From the NCBI RefSeq assembly GCF_031455095.1, contig NZ_JAVDSB010000004.1, positions 1 to 64,000 of the forward strand: 64,000 nt of DNA, read 5' to 3'. The translations under genes were made by a program, and so were the position numbers. Of the stretch, positions 36,792-46,261 are shown one piece after another. Position 1 is the first letter of the stretch, and every line of letters begins with the position of its first letter. The notes under the pieces were generated by a model that saw only the letters and a list, made by a program, of their open reading frames with translations, was not told the DNA's origin and did no database searches. Source of the stretch: Paenibacillus_E qinlingensis_A. Its GTDB lineage: Bacteria > Bacillota > Bacilli > Paenibacillales > NBRC-103111.

Positions 36792-37199
36792 ATGCTACTG
36801 ATTTTAGAGAAATCACAGACAATAATCGCTACCCAAATCCAGTTCGCAGACAGCTTCTTTACACGTTTCATAGGCTGGATGGCAAAAAGAACTATTAATG
36901 ATAACGAATGTCTAATTATCCACCCTTGTAATTCTGTACATACTTTTTTTATGAAATTTGAGATTGATATATTATTCCTAGATGAAAGTGACTACATTCT
37001 GAGTATTCGCGAACAAATGCGTCCATTCCGTCTAACTCCCATTGTTCAACATGCTGTAAGAGTGGTTGAGTTAAAAGGAGGCACAATTCAACAGTTCAAC
37101 ATTGAAATTGGAGATCGAATTGTATGGGGAGGTAGAGCCGGTGGGGAGCGTATATCAATGCACAATAGTTTCTGCGATATCTACAAGGAGGAGAATTGA
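36792..37199 (+). CDS. DUF192 family protein
   Basis: A 135-residue protein with the DUF192 core: FFTRFIGWMAKR, then LIIHPCNSVHTFFMKFEIDILFLD (about residues 47-70) and VVELKGGTIQQFNIEIGDRI. DUF192 proteins are small beta-barrels of unknown activity, often secreted in Gram-negatives; here no signal peptide is seen. In many genomes they neighbour Tad loci, and here the gene is divergent from the Tad operon and shares its regulatory region. A GAGGTG site lies eight bases before the ATG. Confidence 0.85.
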   Translation: MLLILEKSQTIIATQIQFADSFFTRFIGWMAKRTINDNECLIIHPCNSVHTFFMKFEIDILFLDESDYILSIREQMRPFRLTPIVQHAVRVVELKGGTIQQFNIEIGDRIVWGGRAGGERISMHNSFCDIYKEEN

Positions 37200-37242
37200 G
37201 CAGGTTGAAAACCTTTGGCATCGGATTTTCGTCGACTACATC

Positions 37243-37292
37243 AAAAAAAAGAGCTGCCCTCAAGCAGCACAATGCTACTCGAAAACAGCTCT
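37243..37292 (-). terminator. Terminator of GH88 gene
   Basis: On the minus strand AGAGCTG pairs with CAGCTCT, with a 9-bp inner stem, followed by T8 (plus-strand A-tract 37243-37250). Confidence 0.9.
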
Positions 37293-37305
37293 ACTTTCAT
37301 ACAAC

Positions 37306-38436
37306 CTACCAGAAAAACTCGCCATGCCCGAGCAGTCGGGAAAGCCCCTCAACAAAGTAATAATCGCCGTAGATGAGCGGAACGTCAATGTTCTTCCCCT
37401 CAGGATAATGGCTTGTACCGTGAGTAACTAACCCCTCTTCGGTTTCGGAATCCCATGCGCCGTAGTTCGTGTACAACGAGTGAAGAATCCGCTCGCCCGC
37501 CTCGCGGTACAGGGATGCTTCCTGGCTGTTCACTTGCTCCGCAATTAAGAGCAAGCCGCACGCCGCGCACGCGCCTGCCGAGGAATCACGATACGCCGGG
37601 ATGCCGTCCGGCAAACGGAAATCCCAATGCGGCACATGATCTTCCGGTAGATTTGCCAAAAAGAAATGCGCAGCGCGCTTCGCCGCTTGTAGATATTTCT
37701 CATCACCCGTGTACTTGTAGCTGAGGCTCATACCATAAATGGCCCACGCAGTTCCACGCGACCAAGCCGATTCAGGTGCAAAGCCCTGCCCGCCGTTCAC
37801 GGAAAGCTTTTCACCGGTGGCAGGATCGAAGATCACGATATGATTCACCGATCCATCGGGACGGATGAAGTGCTCAACGGCCATGTTCGCATGTCTTACA
37901 GCGATTTCTTTGAAGCGCGGATCACCCGTGGTCAGTGACGCCCAGTGCAACAAAGGCAAGTTCATCATGCAGTCGATAATGGCCCAACCTGCATTGTCTT
38001 CACCCTCGCGCCAAGGATTCCACGCACGAATGTAGTTTCCCTTCACATTAAAGCGTGCCGCAAGCAGATTCGCCGCAAGCAAAGCCCTGCGCTTGGAGTC
38101 ATCTGCACCCGTTAGCTTGTAGTTGGCAACACTCGTCAATGTCCACATGAAGCCGATGTCGTGATCCAGACGATAGTAGTCGGTAACAACTTGATCGAGC
38201 TGCTGCTCACAAGACTCCGCCAACTGCTTCAATCCTTCATCTTTCGTATCACGATATAAAAGCCACAACAATCCAGGCCAGAAGCCCGCTGTCCACCAAT
38301 AGGCCGGCTCCAGCTTATATTCTCCGCCAACACTTGCATGTGGAAAGCCATCACCAATGCGTTTGCTTGTTTTGTCTACTTTTGTTACGGTCTGTGCCCA
38401 TGCTTCTTGGGCCCACCCCTTCTGAATTGTTGCCAT
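37306..38436 (-). CDS. Unsaturated glucuronyl/rhamnogalacturonyl hydrolase (GH88/GH105)
   Basis: A 376-residue (alpha/alpha)6-barrel enzyme that removes unsaturated uronic acids from oligosaccharides released by polysaccharide lyases. The start ATG at 38434-38436 follows GAGGAG by eight bases. The two Asp of the GH88 mechanism are visible in LDHDIGFMW (about 92) and GEDNAGWAIID (about 149), with aromatic substrate-site WWTAGFWPG and SAWSRGTAWAIYG. The fit is better to GH88 than GH105. No signal peptide, so the enzyme is cytoplasmic and acts on imported oligosaccharides. Confidence 0.88.
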   Translation of the reverse strand: MATIQKGWAQEAWAQTVTKVDKTSKRIGDGFPHASVGGEYKLEPAYWWTAGFWPGLLWLLYRDTKDEGLKQLAESCEQQLDQVVTDYYRLDHDIGFMWTLTSVANYKLTGADDSKRRALLAANLLAARFNVKGNYIRAWNPWREGEDNAGWAIIDCMMNLPLLHWASLTTGDPRFKEIAVRHANMAVEHFIRPDGSVNHIVIFDPATGEKLSVNGGQGFAPESAWSRGTAWAIYGMSLSYKYTGDEKYLQAAKRAAHFFLANLPEDHVPHWDFRLPDGIPAYRDSSAGACAACGLLLIAEQVNSQEASLYREAGERILHSLYTNYGAWDSETEEGLVTHGTSHYPEGKNIDVPLIYGDYYFVEGLSRLLGHGEFFW

Positions 38437-38577
38437 CTGTAACACTCCTCGCCAAGTTTGTTGAAACGTTTAACCTATTATACCACCTGGCTTCGCGGAA
38501 TGCTCGGCTTCTTTATAACTTGCGGATATCAATTCTGTTACATCTACAACAGTCTCCCCACAGCACAGCCCTTTACG

Positions 38578-38607
38578 CAAAAAAAACGAGCCCCAAGGAG
38601 CTCGTTT
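38578..38607 (-). terminator. Terminator of the operon ending with the MFS gene
   Basis: AAACGAGCTCC pairs with the GGGCTCGTTT arm on the minus strand, followed by a T8 tail. It overlaps the region just beyond the MFS stop at 38612. Confidence 0.9.
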
Positions 38608-38611
38608 CATT

Positions 38612-39865
38612 TTAATTTGCAGTGGATGATACACGCGTCACGGTTTGGGCTAATTCCAACTCTGCCTTCCGCGATTGGTAACTTCCAATGTGAAAAGCCT
38701 GCCAGCAACTGACGCCAAAAACGAGCATAGCCGTAATAAACCAACCACGGATGCCGAATTGCGCGACGATAACGCCACCGAGAAGCGGTCCGGTTAGGCA
38801 GCCAAGGAACATCCATGAGTTCACCATGGCGAAGGTCTGTCCCTCCATCCCCTTGCGGACTAAGCCTCGCACTTGGGCCTGAATATTGGGCATCATACCC
38901 GCTACGCACAGGCCGAGTGTAAATCGACACGCAAGGATGAGCGGATAGAGATGTGTCACAGCTTGCACGATACAGAGGAGAAACGCAGTGCTCGTCGCTA
39001 TTTTGAGCAACAATAAGGGTCCTACGCGATCGGATAGCATACCCAGCAACGGGGAGAAAACGATAACGGCGAGAGAGGTCGCCGATAAGGTGATGCCAAG
39101 CAGCCATTGATCGTTGAAAAAGGTGAGCTTATGCGCGGATTGCCGCACATAGTAAGGAATAATTGGATTCGTTCCGACTAGTGCGAAATTAATACAAAGG
39201 GCACTAAGCAGCAGCGAGGGGAGCGGCTTCATCCGCCAAATTTGCTTCCAGTCGGATAGCCATGTGCTTCGTTCCATTTTAGCATCGACAGGTGCACGTG
39301 GACCTTCTTTAACAAAGCAAAATACGCTGACGGTCGCAAGCAAAATACATACACTCATAGCCGGATACGCGCCTCTTACTGCGTAAAATGTAAGTAAAGA
39401 GGACGCGATCAAGGGGCCAATTAGCGAACCGGTCTCGCCCATCATTTGCATGGTGCCAGCCGAAACGCCAACTTTATTCTTGGCAGCTCCAATCAAGATC
39501 AGCACCATCGTGAATGGCAGGATGCCAGTAAAGCAGCCCTGTGCCAATCGCAGCAGCGCCAACTGCCAAGGCTCAGTGGCAAGTGACATGCAAGCCGTAA
39601 CGAGGGTCATCCCCAATCCTGACCATAGCATCACAGGCTTACGCCCGTAACGATCTCCGATGCGCCCCAGGAAGGGCATGAGCAGCATCATAATCATGAA
39701 ATTGGCCGAAAATATGGCGCCTGACCATATGTAAAGCGAATCCCCACTTACATGCCCAACATCCTGAAGGAAGCTGGGCAAAAGGGGAACGAACATGCCG
39801 TGCGCGGTCGATACAAGCAATTGTACAGAGAGCAACGCTGCAAACTGCCGGTTCCACGAGTCCAT
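38612..39865 (-). CDS. MFS transporter, DHA1-type drug:H+ antiporter family
   Basis: A 417-residue 12-helix major facilitator. Motif A GRIGDRYGRKPV lies after helix 2 (about residue 67), a related GMLSDRVGPLLL in the second half, and motif C-like MMGETGSLIGPLIASS at helix 5, all typical of DHA1 exporters. The substrate is not predictable. It starts four bases after the nitroreductase stop, so it is probably the last gene of the transport/oxidoreductase unit. Confidence 0.85.
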   Translation of the reverse strand: MDSWNRQFAALLSVQLLVSTAHGMFVPLLPSFLQDVGHVSGDSLYIWSGAIFSANFMIMMLLMPFLGRIGDRYGRKPVMLWSGLGMTLVTACMSLATEPWQLALLRLAQGCFTGILPFTMVLILIGAAKNKVGVSAGTMQMMGETGSLIGPLIASSLLTFYAVRGAYPAMSVCILLATVSVFCFVKEGPRAPVDAKMERSTWLSDWKQIWRMKPLPSLLLSALCINFALVGTNPIIPYYVRQSAHKLTFFNDQWLLGITLSATSLAVIVFSPLLGMLSDRVGPLLLLKIATSTAFLLCIVQAVTHLYPLILACRFTLGLCVAGMMPNIQAQVRGLVRKGMEGQTFAMVNSWMFLGCLTGPLLGGVIVAQFGIRGWFITAMLVFGVSCWQAFHIGSYQSRKAELELAQTVTRVSSTAN

Positions 39866-39869
39866 CGAA

Positions 39870-40484
39870 CTAGAAAGAGCCTTCGATGATACTCTCGCTC
39901 AATGAGCGTCGTCCATTCGGCAGCTCACGTTGCTGAAAGTCTTCGGCTAACGTTTCACGTGCTCCACGGTAACCTAAAGCAATCACAGCATGAAGCTCAT
40001 ACTCCGCTGGAATCTGAAGTACTTCACGTGCCTTGTCTCTCTCATAGCCGCCAACAGCACGCGTAGCCAGACCTAGCAAGTGGGCTTGAAAAGCAAGGGA
40101 TGCCCAAGCTGCACCTGCATCAAACGCATGCGCACCACTAGGTTCACCATCCTGACGGAACTTATTGGACAGGATTAGCAACAGAACAGGAGCATGCTCC
40201 GTCCACAATTGATTATTCGGCTTAATAAACGATTGGAACTTCTGTTTCTGTTCCTCTGTTTGGGCGACGACGAATCGCCATGGCTGCAGATTGGAGCTGG
40301 AAGGCGCCCAGCGAGCAGCTTCTAGAATCGTGTACAAGGTCTCATTCGTGACTTCTTTCTCTTCAAAAGCACGCGACGACCAACGATTCAGAAACAGCGA
40401 ATGAACAGGATAATCCGCCTTACGATTAGCCTCCACTTCGGGAGTTAAATCAGCTTGATTAACTACTTGTAAGGATACAGTCAT
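39870..40484 (-). CDS. Nitroreductase family protein
   Basis: A 204-residue FMN-dependent NAD(P)H oxidoreductase. The start ATG at 40482-40484 has an AAAGGG site; a longer frame starting at 40511 has a poorer one. The family signature is clear: NRWSSRAFEEKEV near residue 32, WAPSSSNLQPWRFVV near 55, and the late GYERDKAREVLQIP and ALGYRG segments. The physiological substrate is unknown. It follows the ABC substrate-binding protein by 34 bp and may be part of the same unit. Confidence 0.85.
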   Translation of the reverse strand: MTVSLQVVNQADLTPEVEANRKADYPVHSLFLNRWSSRAFEEKEVTNETLYTILEAARWAPSSSNLQPWRFVVAQTEEQKQKFQSFIKPNNQLWTEHAPVLLLILSNKFRQDGEPSGAHAFDAGAAWASLAFQAHLLGLATRAVGGYERDKAREVLQIPAEYELHAVIALGYRGARETLAEDFQQRELPNGRRSLSESIIEGSF

Positions 40485-40518
40485 GTCATCATTCCCTTTC
40501 TGAATAGGCATGTTGCCT

Positions 40519-41571
40519 TTATTTAAGTAACCACTGATTCAGATCAAAATCCTTCTCCGCCAGCTTCTCATCAACCAAGAATTTCTTCGTTCCATCAAGC
40601 AGTTTCACACCATCATCCTTGAAATTAACCTCTTTTATCGTCTCAATTGGTGTAACCTTCTTGTTCAATTCCGGTGTGAACCCATTTAATTGAGATAAGA
40701 ATTGATAATATTCATCCGGTTTGGATTGTAAATCTTTGAGCGCTTTTTGCCTTGCTTCATTCCAAACCTTCGGGAAATCAGGGAATTTCTTCAGGTAGTC
40801 CTCAGACACAACCGTAAGGCTACCTCCAATTAAATTGGAATGCTTGGTCGCCTCATCAATTAATGGGAATCCATTCTCAATTTGTTTCAAAGCAAAGATT
40901 GCACTGTTCGTCATCGCGTCCACTTCGCCACGAGACAATGCCGCTTCACCATCCGGACGCAGCATATGAATGAACTTCACGTCGGGCACATGTTGTTCTT
41001 TCACAAGGCCGGCAATATAGCGGTGCATGAAGGAACCTTTCTGAATTGCGATCGTTTTACCTTTCAAATCTGCAAGCGTTGTAGGTCCACCTTTTTTACC
41101 AATCAAATAACCTATATTGTCTGTTGAGTTCTGGGTTATCGCTCTCGTCTTCGCTCCCGTGGAACGAGCAAGTATCGCTGGCGTATCGCCCAAACTGCCG
41201 AAATCCAATCTGCCGCTAATTAACGACTCGCTTTGGTCAGGTCCGTTCGGAAAAGCTACGGGCTTAACCTCGGTGATGCCGTACTTTTTGAGCTCCTCTT
41301 GGATAATCCCTTTGTACAAGCCCCAACCCTCTGCACCACCTGGGAAATTCAGCTTGTTCGTGCCAATGTAACCGTAGTTGATAACTGCAGGTGGTTGCGC
41401 CTTGGCAGCTCCGCCACTTGTCGCTGCTGCACTAGCACCTGCCGTCTTGGCACCTCCATCCGAATTGCCACAAGCCGCCAAGAAAGCAACCATAGCCGCT
41501 AAAATCAAAACCAAATGCGTGGTACGGAAAAGTCCGAATCCCCTTTTAATTCGCTTCTGTCTCTCTATCAT
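40519..41571 (-). CDS. ABC transporter substrate-binding lipoprotein (SsuA/NrtA/TauA type)
   Basis: A 350-residue lipoprotein with lipobox FLAAC (about residue 33) and a Gly/Ala spacer. The NMT1/SsuA-like binding fold shows in GRLDFGSLGDTPAILARSTG, LADLKGKTIAIQKGSFMHRY and LSRGEVDAMTN. The family binds aliphatic sulfonates, taurine, nitrate or thiamine precursors. The start ATG at 41569-41571 follows AAAGGAG. It pairs with the two permeases and ATPase upstream in the cluster; separation of the binding protein from the permeases by the flavoprotein and ferredoxin genes suggests the ligand is also their substrate (inference). Confidence 0.85.
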   Translation of the reverse strand: MIERQKRIKRGFGLFRTTHLVLILAAMVAFLAACGNSDGGAKTAGASAAATSGGAAKAQPPAVINYGYIGTNKLNFPGGAEGWGLYKGIIQEELKKYGITEVKPVAFPNGPDQSESLISGRLDFGSLGDTPAILARSTGAKTRAITQNSTDNIGYLIGKKGGPTTLADLKGKTIAIQKGSFMHRYIAGLVKEQHVPDVKFIHMLRPDGEAALSRGEVDAMTNSAIFALKQIENGFPLIDEATKHSNLIGGSLTVVSEDYLKKFPDFPKVWNEARQKALKDLQSKPDEYYQFLSQLNGFTPELNKKVTPIETIKEVNFKDDGVKLLDGTKKFLVDEKLAEKDFDLNQWLLK

Positions 41572-41610
41572 CTTCCATTCTCCTTTCAATTTGGACAAAC
41601 ACGATCCCAA

Positions 41611-41946
41611 CTACGCGAAAGATGCACGCTTCGATAATTCATACATATAAGGATGCTCGGCAACTGGCTTGCGTCCTTTACCCCAGCCAACTTTCTCGCG
41701 ATAACCGCCAAAGAATCCTTGCTCATCAAGAATCTCCTCACTCACATGCATCAGTCCCTCCGCATCGGGGGCGACGTAGAGCGCATCCGCTGGGCAGTAT
41801 AGTTCGCACATGAAGCAGGTTTGGCAATCACTTTGCCGAGCAATAAAGGGGATTCCATTTTCCACTCGATCAAATACATTCGTTGGACACACCGACACAC
41901 AGAGGTTGCACGATACACATTTGGTCTCGCTGACTAACTCGATCAT
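41611..41946 (-). CDS. Two-[4Fe-4S] ferredoxin-like protein (AprB-like)
   Basis: 111 residues: two CxxCxxC(x)nCP clusters, C-x2-C-x2-C-x3-CP at about residues 10-20 and CQTCFMCELYCP near 42-53, typical for 2x[4Fe-4S] electron carriers. A C-terminal tail with GFFGGYREKVGWGKGRKP resembles the tail of adenylylsulfate-reductase beta subunits and would wrap its partner. The start ATG overlaps the flavoprotein stop (ATGA) and has a GGAGG site. It presumably feeds or takes electrons from the flavoprotein. Confidence 0.85.
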   Translation of the reverse strand: MIELVSETKCVSCNLCVSVCPTNVFDRVENGIPFIARQSDCQTCFMCELYCPADALYVAPDAEGLMHVSEEILDEQGFFGGYREKVGWGKGRKPVAEHPYMYELSKRASFA

Positions 41947-43547
41947 GGGGTAACAGCCTCCTTGTTCACATTCGCTTTTTGTGTCCATACCTGATCAAGT
42001 CCTCCGCTAATTAATCGGTACCCTTGCTCAGCATCAATCTCCGGGAAATCCTCCCGCTTATGCATGCCTCTCGTTTCGGTACGCTCAAGTGCCGTGTTGT
42101 ACATAAGGCGAGCTGTAGCTGTCATAGCCGCTGCTTCACGATGACGAACACCCGCTATATCCAATGTCGTCACACGTTCACGCAGATCGTTCCAAAGCCC
42201 ATCAAGCCGATTGATTGATCCTTCCAAACCTTGCTGTGTACGGAACAAATTACGGTCATACGGCATGACTTCCTCTTGTACCGCTTGAATGGCTTCGCCT
42301 GTTTTGCTTAAAATCTGACCCGATCCCGACTTCGTAAAGGTTGTCGTTGAGACACTTTTCAGCTGACGGTTGGTCGCTTTATCGCCAAGATCTTTAGCAA
42401 ATTGGGCTGCACCTTCTCCTGCAAATGATCCCGATGACATCGCCCAAGCCGCATTATGACTGCCGCCACCTGTGAAACCTCCACAGATCAGCTCACGCGT
42501 CGCTGCATCGCCGGCCGCATATAAGCCTGGAACAATGGTTGAACATTGCTCATCGACGATCCGGATCCCGCCTGTTCCACGCACCGTACCTTCTAAGCGA
42601 AGGGTAACAGGGAACTTATCTTTGAACGGATCGATCCCGAGCCGATCGAAGGGCAAGAAGAAATTCGTTTGATTCACACGCAGCAACGGACGAAGGTCTT
42701 CTGGTGCTTGATCCAAACTCGCGTAGACCTGACGACCTTGCAGCAAATTCCGCGCAATAATCGATCGTCCACGTTGCGACCCTGCCCCTTCTACAATCGA
42801 TCCATCCTCGTAATAGAAGGACGCATATTTGTAGTAGGCTGTTTTGGTTACGGAAGAGAATGTCGGGCAGATTGCGTACGCATTCGAGAACTCCATTCCC
42901 GAGAAATCAGCTCCCGCTTCAGCTGCTAATAAGTAGCCATCACCCGTCAACACGTTGGTTCCTAAGGCTTTGCTTAAAAAGGCGCATCCGCCTGTTGCGA
43001 TCACCACAGATCCTGCATGAACTGTCCAGGTTTGACCGCTCTGTGTTCTCACACCCGTTGCACCGCCAACACCATGCTCGTCGGCAAGCAATTGGAGTAC
43101 CGGACTGTGATCGAGGATTTTTACACCAGCCTTTTGAACCAATTTCCGCATCAACTTCATGTACTCAGGGCCCTGTAAACCACGTTTATAAGGATCACCG
43201 ATGTCATCTTTCGGAAACGGATACCCCATGGAACCCAACTTATTCATATTCTCATAGGTGCGATCGAGCACCCGGTTCATCCAAGGCACCTCCGCTAGCT
43301 TACCTCCCAGCAAATAGCGACTCTGTCTCGCTTCCTCGCGCAGCTTCTCGTCTGGCTTGATGTACCAAACTCCTGTACCCGATGGTGCCGTTGCCCCGCT
43401 CGTTCCACAGTAACCTTTATCCACCAAAATCACCTTCGAGCCCTTCGTTGCAGCCGTTAAGGCCGCCCATGTTCCCGCAGGACCTCCGCCAATCACTAGC
43501 ACATCCGCATCGAGACGCAATTCGTTATCTTCCAAAACCTTTGCCAT
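41943..43547 (-). CDS. FAD-dependent oxidoreductase, AprA/fumarate-reductase-like
   Basis: A 534-residue flavoprotein. The FAD Rossmann motif VIGGGPAGTWAALTAA is at residues 19-34, the second FAD segment IVPGLYAAGDAATRELICGGFTG near 340, and a helical C-terminal capping region with CxxC-free ARLMYNTALERTETRGMH as in succinate dehydrogenase/APS reductase alpha chains. Pairing with an overlapping 2x[4Fe-4S] gene mirrors aprAB architecture, but the sulfonate-type transporter around it suggests an assimilatory or desulfurising role rather than dissimilation. The substrate is unproven. AGAGGAGG precedes the ATG. Expression starts at its own promoter and passes a leader terminator. Confidence 0.8.
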   Translation of the reverse strand: MAKVLEDNELRLDADVLVIGGGPAGTWAALTAATKGSKVILVDKGYCGTSGATAPSGTGVWYIKPDEKLREEARQSRYLLGGKLAEVPWMNRVLDRTYENMNKLGSMGYPFPKDDIGDPYKRGLQGPEYMKLMRKLVQKAGVKILDHSPVLQLLADEHGVGGATGVRTQSGQTWTVHAGSVVIATGGCAFLSKALGTNVLTGDGYLLAAEAGADFSGMEFSNAYAICPTFSSVTKTAYYKYASFYYEDGSIVEGAGSQRGRSIIARNLLQGRQVYASLDQAPEDLRPLLRVNQTNFFLPFDRLGIDPFKDKFPVTLRLEGTVRGTGGIRIVDEQCSTIVPGLYAAGDAATRELICGGFTGGGSHNAAWAMSSGSFAGEGAAQFAKDLGDKATNRQLKSVSTTTFTKSGSGQILSKTGEAIQAVQEEVMPYDRNLFRTQQGLEGSINRLDGLWNDLRERVTTLDIAGVRHREAAAMTATARLMYNTALERTETRGMHKREDFPEIDAEQGYRLISGGLDQVWTQKANVNKEAVTP

Positions 43548-43576
43548 TACCTTGACCTCCTCTAAAAATGTAATTG

Positions 43577-43711
43577 GAACAAAAAAGAGGCATCCCTTTG
43601 TAGGAACGCCTCCGTGTGTACGGTTGGACTGAGTATTTAACTTTAAGTCGACAAAACCAATTTGTTTACTGAGATTAAAGCCATACTAGCACCGTATTTC
43701 AAAGTCGTCAA
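43577..43711 (-). promoter_or_regulatory. Promoter and attenuator-like leader of flavoprotein gene
   Basis: A sigma-A promoter on the minus strand: TTGACG (43706-43711), a 17-bp spacer, TAGTAT (43683-43688). The roughly 90-nt leader carries a CCGT/ACGG mini-hairpin (43612-43623) immediately followed by a 10-bp terminator stem with T6 (43581-43612), all before the start at 43547. A terminator between promoter and gene implies conditional read-through. It does not match SAM-I or T-box sequence landmarks. Confidence 0.65.
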
Positions 43712-43728
43712 CACTATTTATTTAAGTC

Positions 43729-44586
43729 CTAGCCCTGGAGGCTGTCACGCCAGCTCAGCCATTTTCTTTCTAGCCATCGTACAAGCGTATCCACAAGTTT
43801 GCCGATCACCGCAAAAATAATGACCCCAACGAAAATAAGCTCTGCGCTTGAATTTTGTTTGCCATAGTTGATAAGGAAGCCAATTCCCTCCTGCGAACCG
43901 ATCAACTCCGCTACGACGAGTCCCAGCCAAGAAATGGCTACAGATAAGCGTAAGCCTAAAAGAATACCTGGCAAGGCAGCAGGGAGAATTAATCGGAAAA
44001 TTTGCTTCGACTTGCTAAAATTCAGTACTTGAGCGACCTCGAATAATTTGCGATCCACATTTCGAATGCCTAGAAAGGTATAGATATACATAGGGAAAAA
44101 GGCACCATTCGCAATAATTACGATTTTCGAAACCTCACCGAAACCGAACCAAAGTATAATTAACGGCGCAATGGCGAGATGCGGAATCATGCGCAGCATT
44201 TGAAAGGAGGGATCCAGCATGAACTCCAGCTTTTGAACAAAACCAACGAAAAAGCCGAAAAGCAACCCAATGGATCCTCCAATTAGAAAACCTATTACAG
44301 CTCGTTGCAACGAAATGGATAGATGCTGGGTCAGCTCACCGGAAGCGATTAACGAACGAAATTCCGCAGTAATCTGTAACGGTGTGGGCAAAAATGACGG
44401 CGAATACAGTCCCAAATCCCCCGATACTTGCCAAATGACAAGGAGTAATAATGGCACGATCGAGCCGATGACGAAATCGTTCACTCTCTCCCACAACCAC
44501 TTGATTCGAACAAGCTCTAGCTTCTGCCCCTTCGATTTGCCTATTCCTTGCGCGGCTTGACTTAGTGTCTCGACACGATTGCTCAT
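43729..44586 (-). CDS. ABC transporter permease, SsuC/NrtB family
   Basis: A 285-residue BPD_transp_1 permease with six predicted helices (first near 35-55). The EAA-like coupling segment reads VAQVLNFSKSKQIFRLILPAALPGILLGLR (given as VLNFSKSK..ILPAALP), near residues 180-205. It is about 60% similar by eye to the upstream permease, with which it probably forms a heterodimer. It lies 42 bp after that gene; transcription then meets a new promoter for the flavoprotein. Confidence 0.88.
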   Translation of the reverse strand: MSNRVETLSQAAQGIGKSKGQKLELVRIKWLWERVNDFVIGSIVPLLLLVIWQVSGDLGLYSPSFLPTPLQITAEFRSLIASGELTQHLSISLQRAVIGFLIGGSIGLLFGFFVGFVQKLEFMLDPSFQMLRMIPHLAIAPLIILWFGFGEVSKIVIIANGAFFPMYIYTFLGIRNVDRKLFEVAQVLNFSKSKQIFRLILPAALPGILLGLRLSVAISWLGLVVAELIGSQEGIGFLINYGKQNSSAELIFVGVIIFAVIGKLVDTLVRWLERKWLSWRDSLQG

Positions 44587-44628
44587 ACCTTCTCCCCCTT
44601 AGCTTTGTGCGGTAAATCTTGAGATTGC

Positions 44629-45441
44629 TTAATGCCCTTTGTAGCTGTCTTGCCAGCTAAGCCATTTACGTTCAAGCATCCTCACAGCGGAATCCGCGAC
44701 GATACCGAAAACGGCAAAAATGAGAATACCAACGAACACAACAGGTGTTTTGGAAAATTGCCGTGCATCCGACATCATATAACCAATCCCTGCGGTCGAT
44801 CCCATTAATTCAGCCACAACAAGTCCAAGCCAAGACACACCTAATGAGATACGAACGCCTAATAAAATATGAGGCAGCGCTCCGGGAATCGTTAACCGGA
44901 TGACTTGCTTCCACTTACTAAACCCTAGAACACGTGTCACATCGAAAAGCTTGTTATCCACGCCTCGAATACCCAAGAAAGCATTGATATATAGCGGAAA
45001 AAACGCCCCTTTGGCAATGAGAAGAACTTTAGCCGTTTCACCTATACCAAACCATAAAATAAATAAAGGTGCGATTGCCAAATGAGGCACCATGCGAAGC
45101 ATTTGAACTGTAGGATCTAGCGCTTTCTCCGTTCTACGGAATAAACTGACGAGAATCCCGAAGGCAAGGCCCAGCGAGCCGCCTAACAAGAAGCCCGAAA
45201 GTGCTCGGGCGACACTAATCTTGATATTGTCATAAAGCTCACCTGTTTGAATAAGGCGAATAGCTGCATTCATAATGCGAAGCGGCGTTGGAAATAACAA
45301 CGATGAAATCACGCCCAAATGGCCCAGCAACTGCCAAGAAAGCAGTACAAGCAAAGGTACCGAAGCACCAAGAAGCACGCGATGGAATCGTTGCCTAGAT
45401 CTCTGTTGATCAATACCTGCCAAATGTCCTTGTTGGCTCAT
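44629..45441 (-). CDS. ABC transporter permease, SsuC/NrtB family
   Basis: A 270-residue six-helix permease. The coupling loop VLGFSKWKQVIRLTIPGALP lies near residues 165-184, and the conserved MVPHLAIAPLFILWFGIG is shared with the second permease. Two separate permease genes are unusual because SsuABC/TauABC systems normally use one permease as a homodimer. A GGGGAG site precedes the ATG. It lies 22 bp after the ATPase gene. Confidence 0.88.
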   Translation of the reverse strand: MSQQGHLAGIDQQRSRQRFHRVLLGASVPLLVLLSWQLLGHLGVISSLLFPTPLRIMNAAIRLIQTGELYDNIKISVARALSGFLLGGSLGLAFGILVSLFRRTEKALDPTVQMLRMVPHLAIAPLFILWFGIGETAKVLLIAKGAFFPLYINAFLGIRGVDNKLFDVTRVLGFSKWKQVIRLTIPGALPHILLGVRISLGVSWLGLVVAELMGSTAGIGYMMSDARQFSKTPVVFVGILIFAVFGIVADSAVRMLERKWLSWQDSYKGH

Positions 45442-45463
45442 TAAGAGCTCCCCCTTTTCCTCC

Positions 45464-46240
45464 TTAAATGCCCGAACTATCGATTAATTCTAACTCTTCG
45501 ATTTTTTCAAATTCACTGAGCACCTTCAGCCGCAGCTCCTGAAAAGACGTTGTCGTCTTCTTCCTCGGGATCGGCAGATCGATGGGCACAATGTTCCTGA
45601 TCGCGCCAGGCCGCGGTTTGAGGATCACAACACGATTAGCTAAATAGATCGCCTCATCAATATCATGCGTAACGAAAATCATCGTCGTTTTATTTTTTTG
45701 CCAAATATCAATCAACACTTCCTGCATGTGAGTTCGCGTAAAAGCATCCAGTGCACCGAACGGTTCATCAAGCAGCAGCACTTTCGGATTACGAAGTAAG
45801 GCTCTTGCTATGGCAACACGTTGAGCCATTCCACCAGAAAGCTCTTTCGGAAACGATTTCTGAAAGCCTTCCAGACGGACGAGTTTAATCAGTTCATCCA
45901 CTTTTTTACGCACTTCAGGGTCTCGTAGCGAAAGGTCCGCGGCGATGTTTCTCTCAACGTTCAACCACGGAAACAGCCTTGGCTCTTGGAAAATAAAGCC
46001 CTTATCAATGCCTGGTCCATGTATAACCTGACCTCCCAGTTGAACCTCACCGGTATGCGCAACATCCAGTCCAGCAATGATCTTGAGCAGCGTGCTTTTG
46101 CCGCAGCCGCTGGGACCGATGACAGTAATAAATTCCCCCTCTTTCACTTGCAGCTGAATATTGTGCAAAGCTTGAACAGACCCTTTACTAGAGTGAAATG
46201 TTTTGTTCACATGTTCGAGTTTCAACAACGGTTGGCTCAT
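45464..46240 (-). CDS. ABC transporter ATP-binding protein, SsuB/TauB/NrtD family
   Basis: A 258-residue ATPase. Walker A GPSGCGKST lies near residue 42, Q-loop IFQEPRLFPWL near 85 (the RLFPW form is characteristic of nitrate/sulfonate importers), signature ELSGGMAQR near 130, Walker B LLLDEPFGALD near 153 and switch His in VTHDID. The start is the ATG at 46238-46240 after AAGGAG; a longer frame would run through the leader terminator. First gene of the transport cluster. Confidence 0.9.
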   Translation of the reverse strand: MSQPLLKLEHVNKTFHSSKGSVQALHNIQLQVKEGEFITVIGPSGCGKSTLLKIIAGLDVAHTGEVQLGGQVIHGPGIDKGFIFQEPRLFPWLNVERNIAADLSLRDPEVRKKVDELIKLVRLEGFQKSFPKELSGGMAQRVAIARALLRNPKVLLLDEPFGALDAFTRTHMQEVLIDIWQKNKTTMIFVTHDIDEAIYLANRVVILKPRPGAIRNIVPIDLPIPRKKTTTSFQELRLKVLSEFEKIEELELIDSSGI

Positions 46241-46261
46241 TAGGTTCAACTCCTTTTTAAA

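Noticed and set aside
43577..43711. SAM-I riboswitch or T-box in the flavoprotein leader
   Set aside because: The leader is too short, about 90 nt, and lacks the conserved core sequences of either class.
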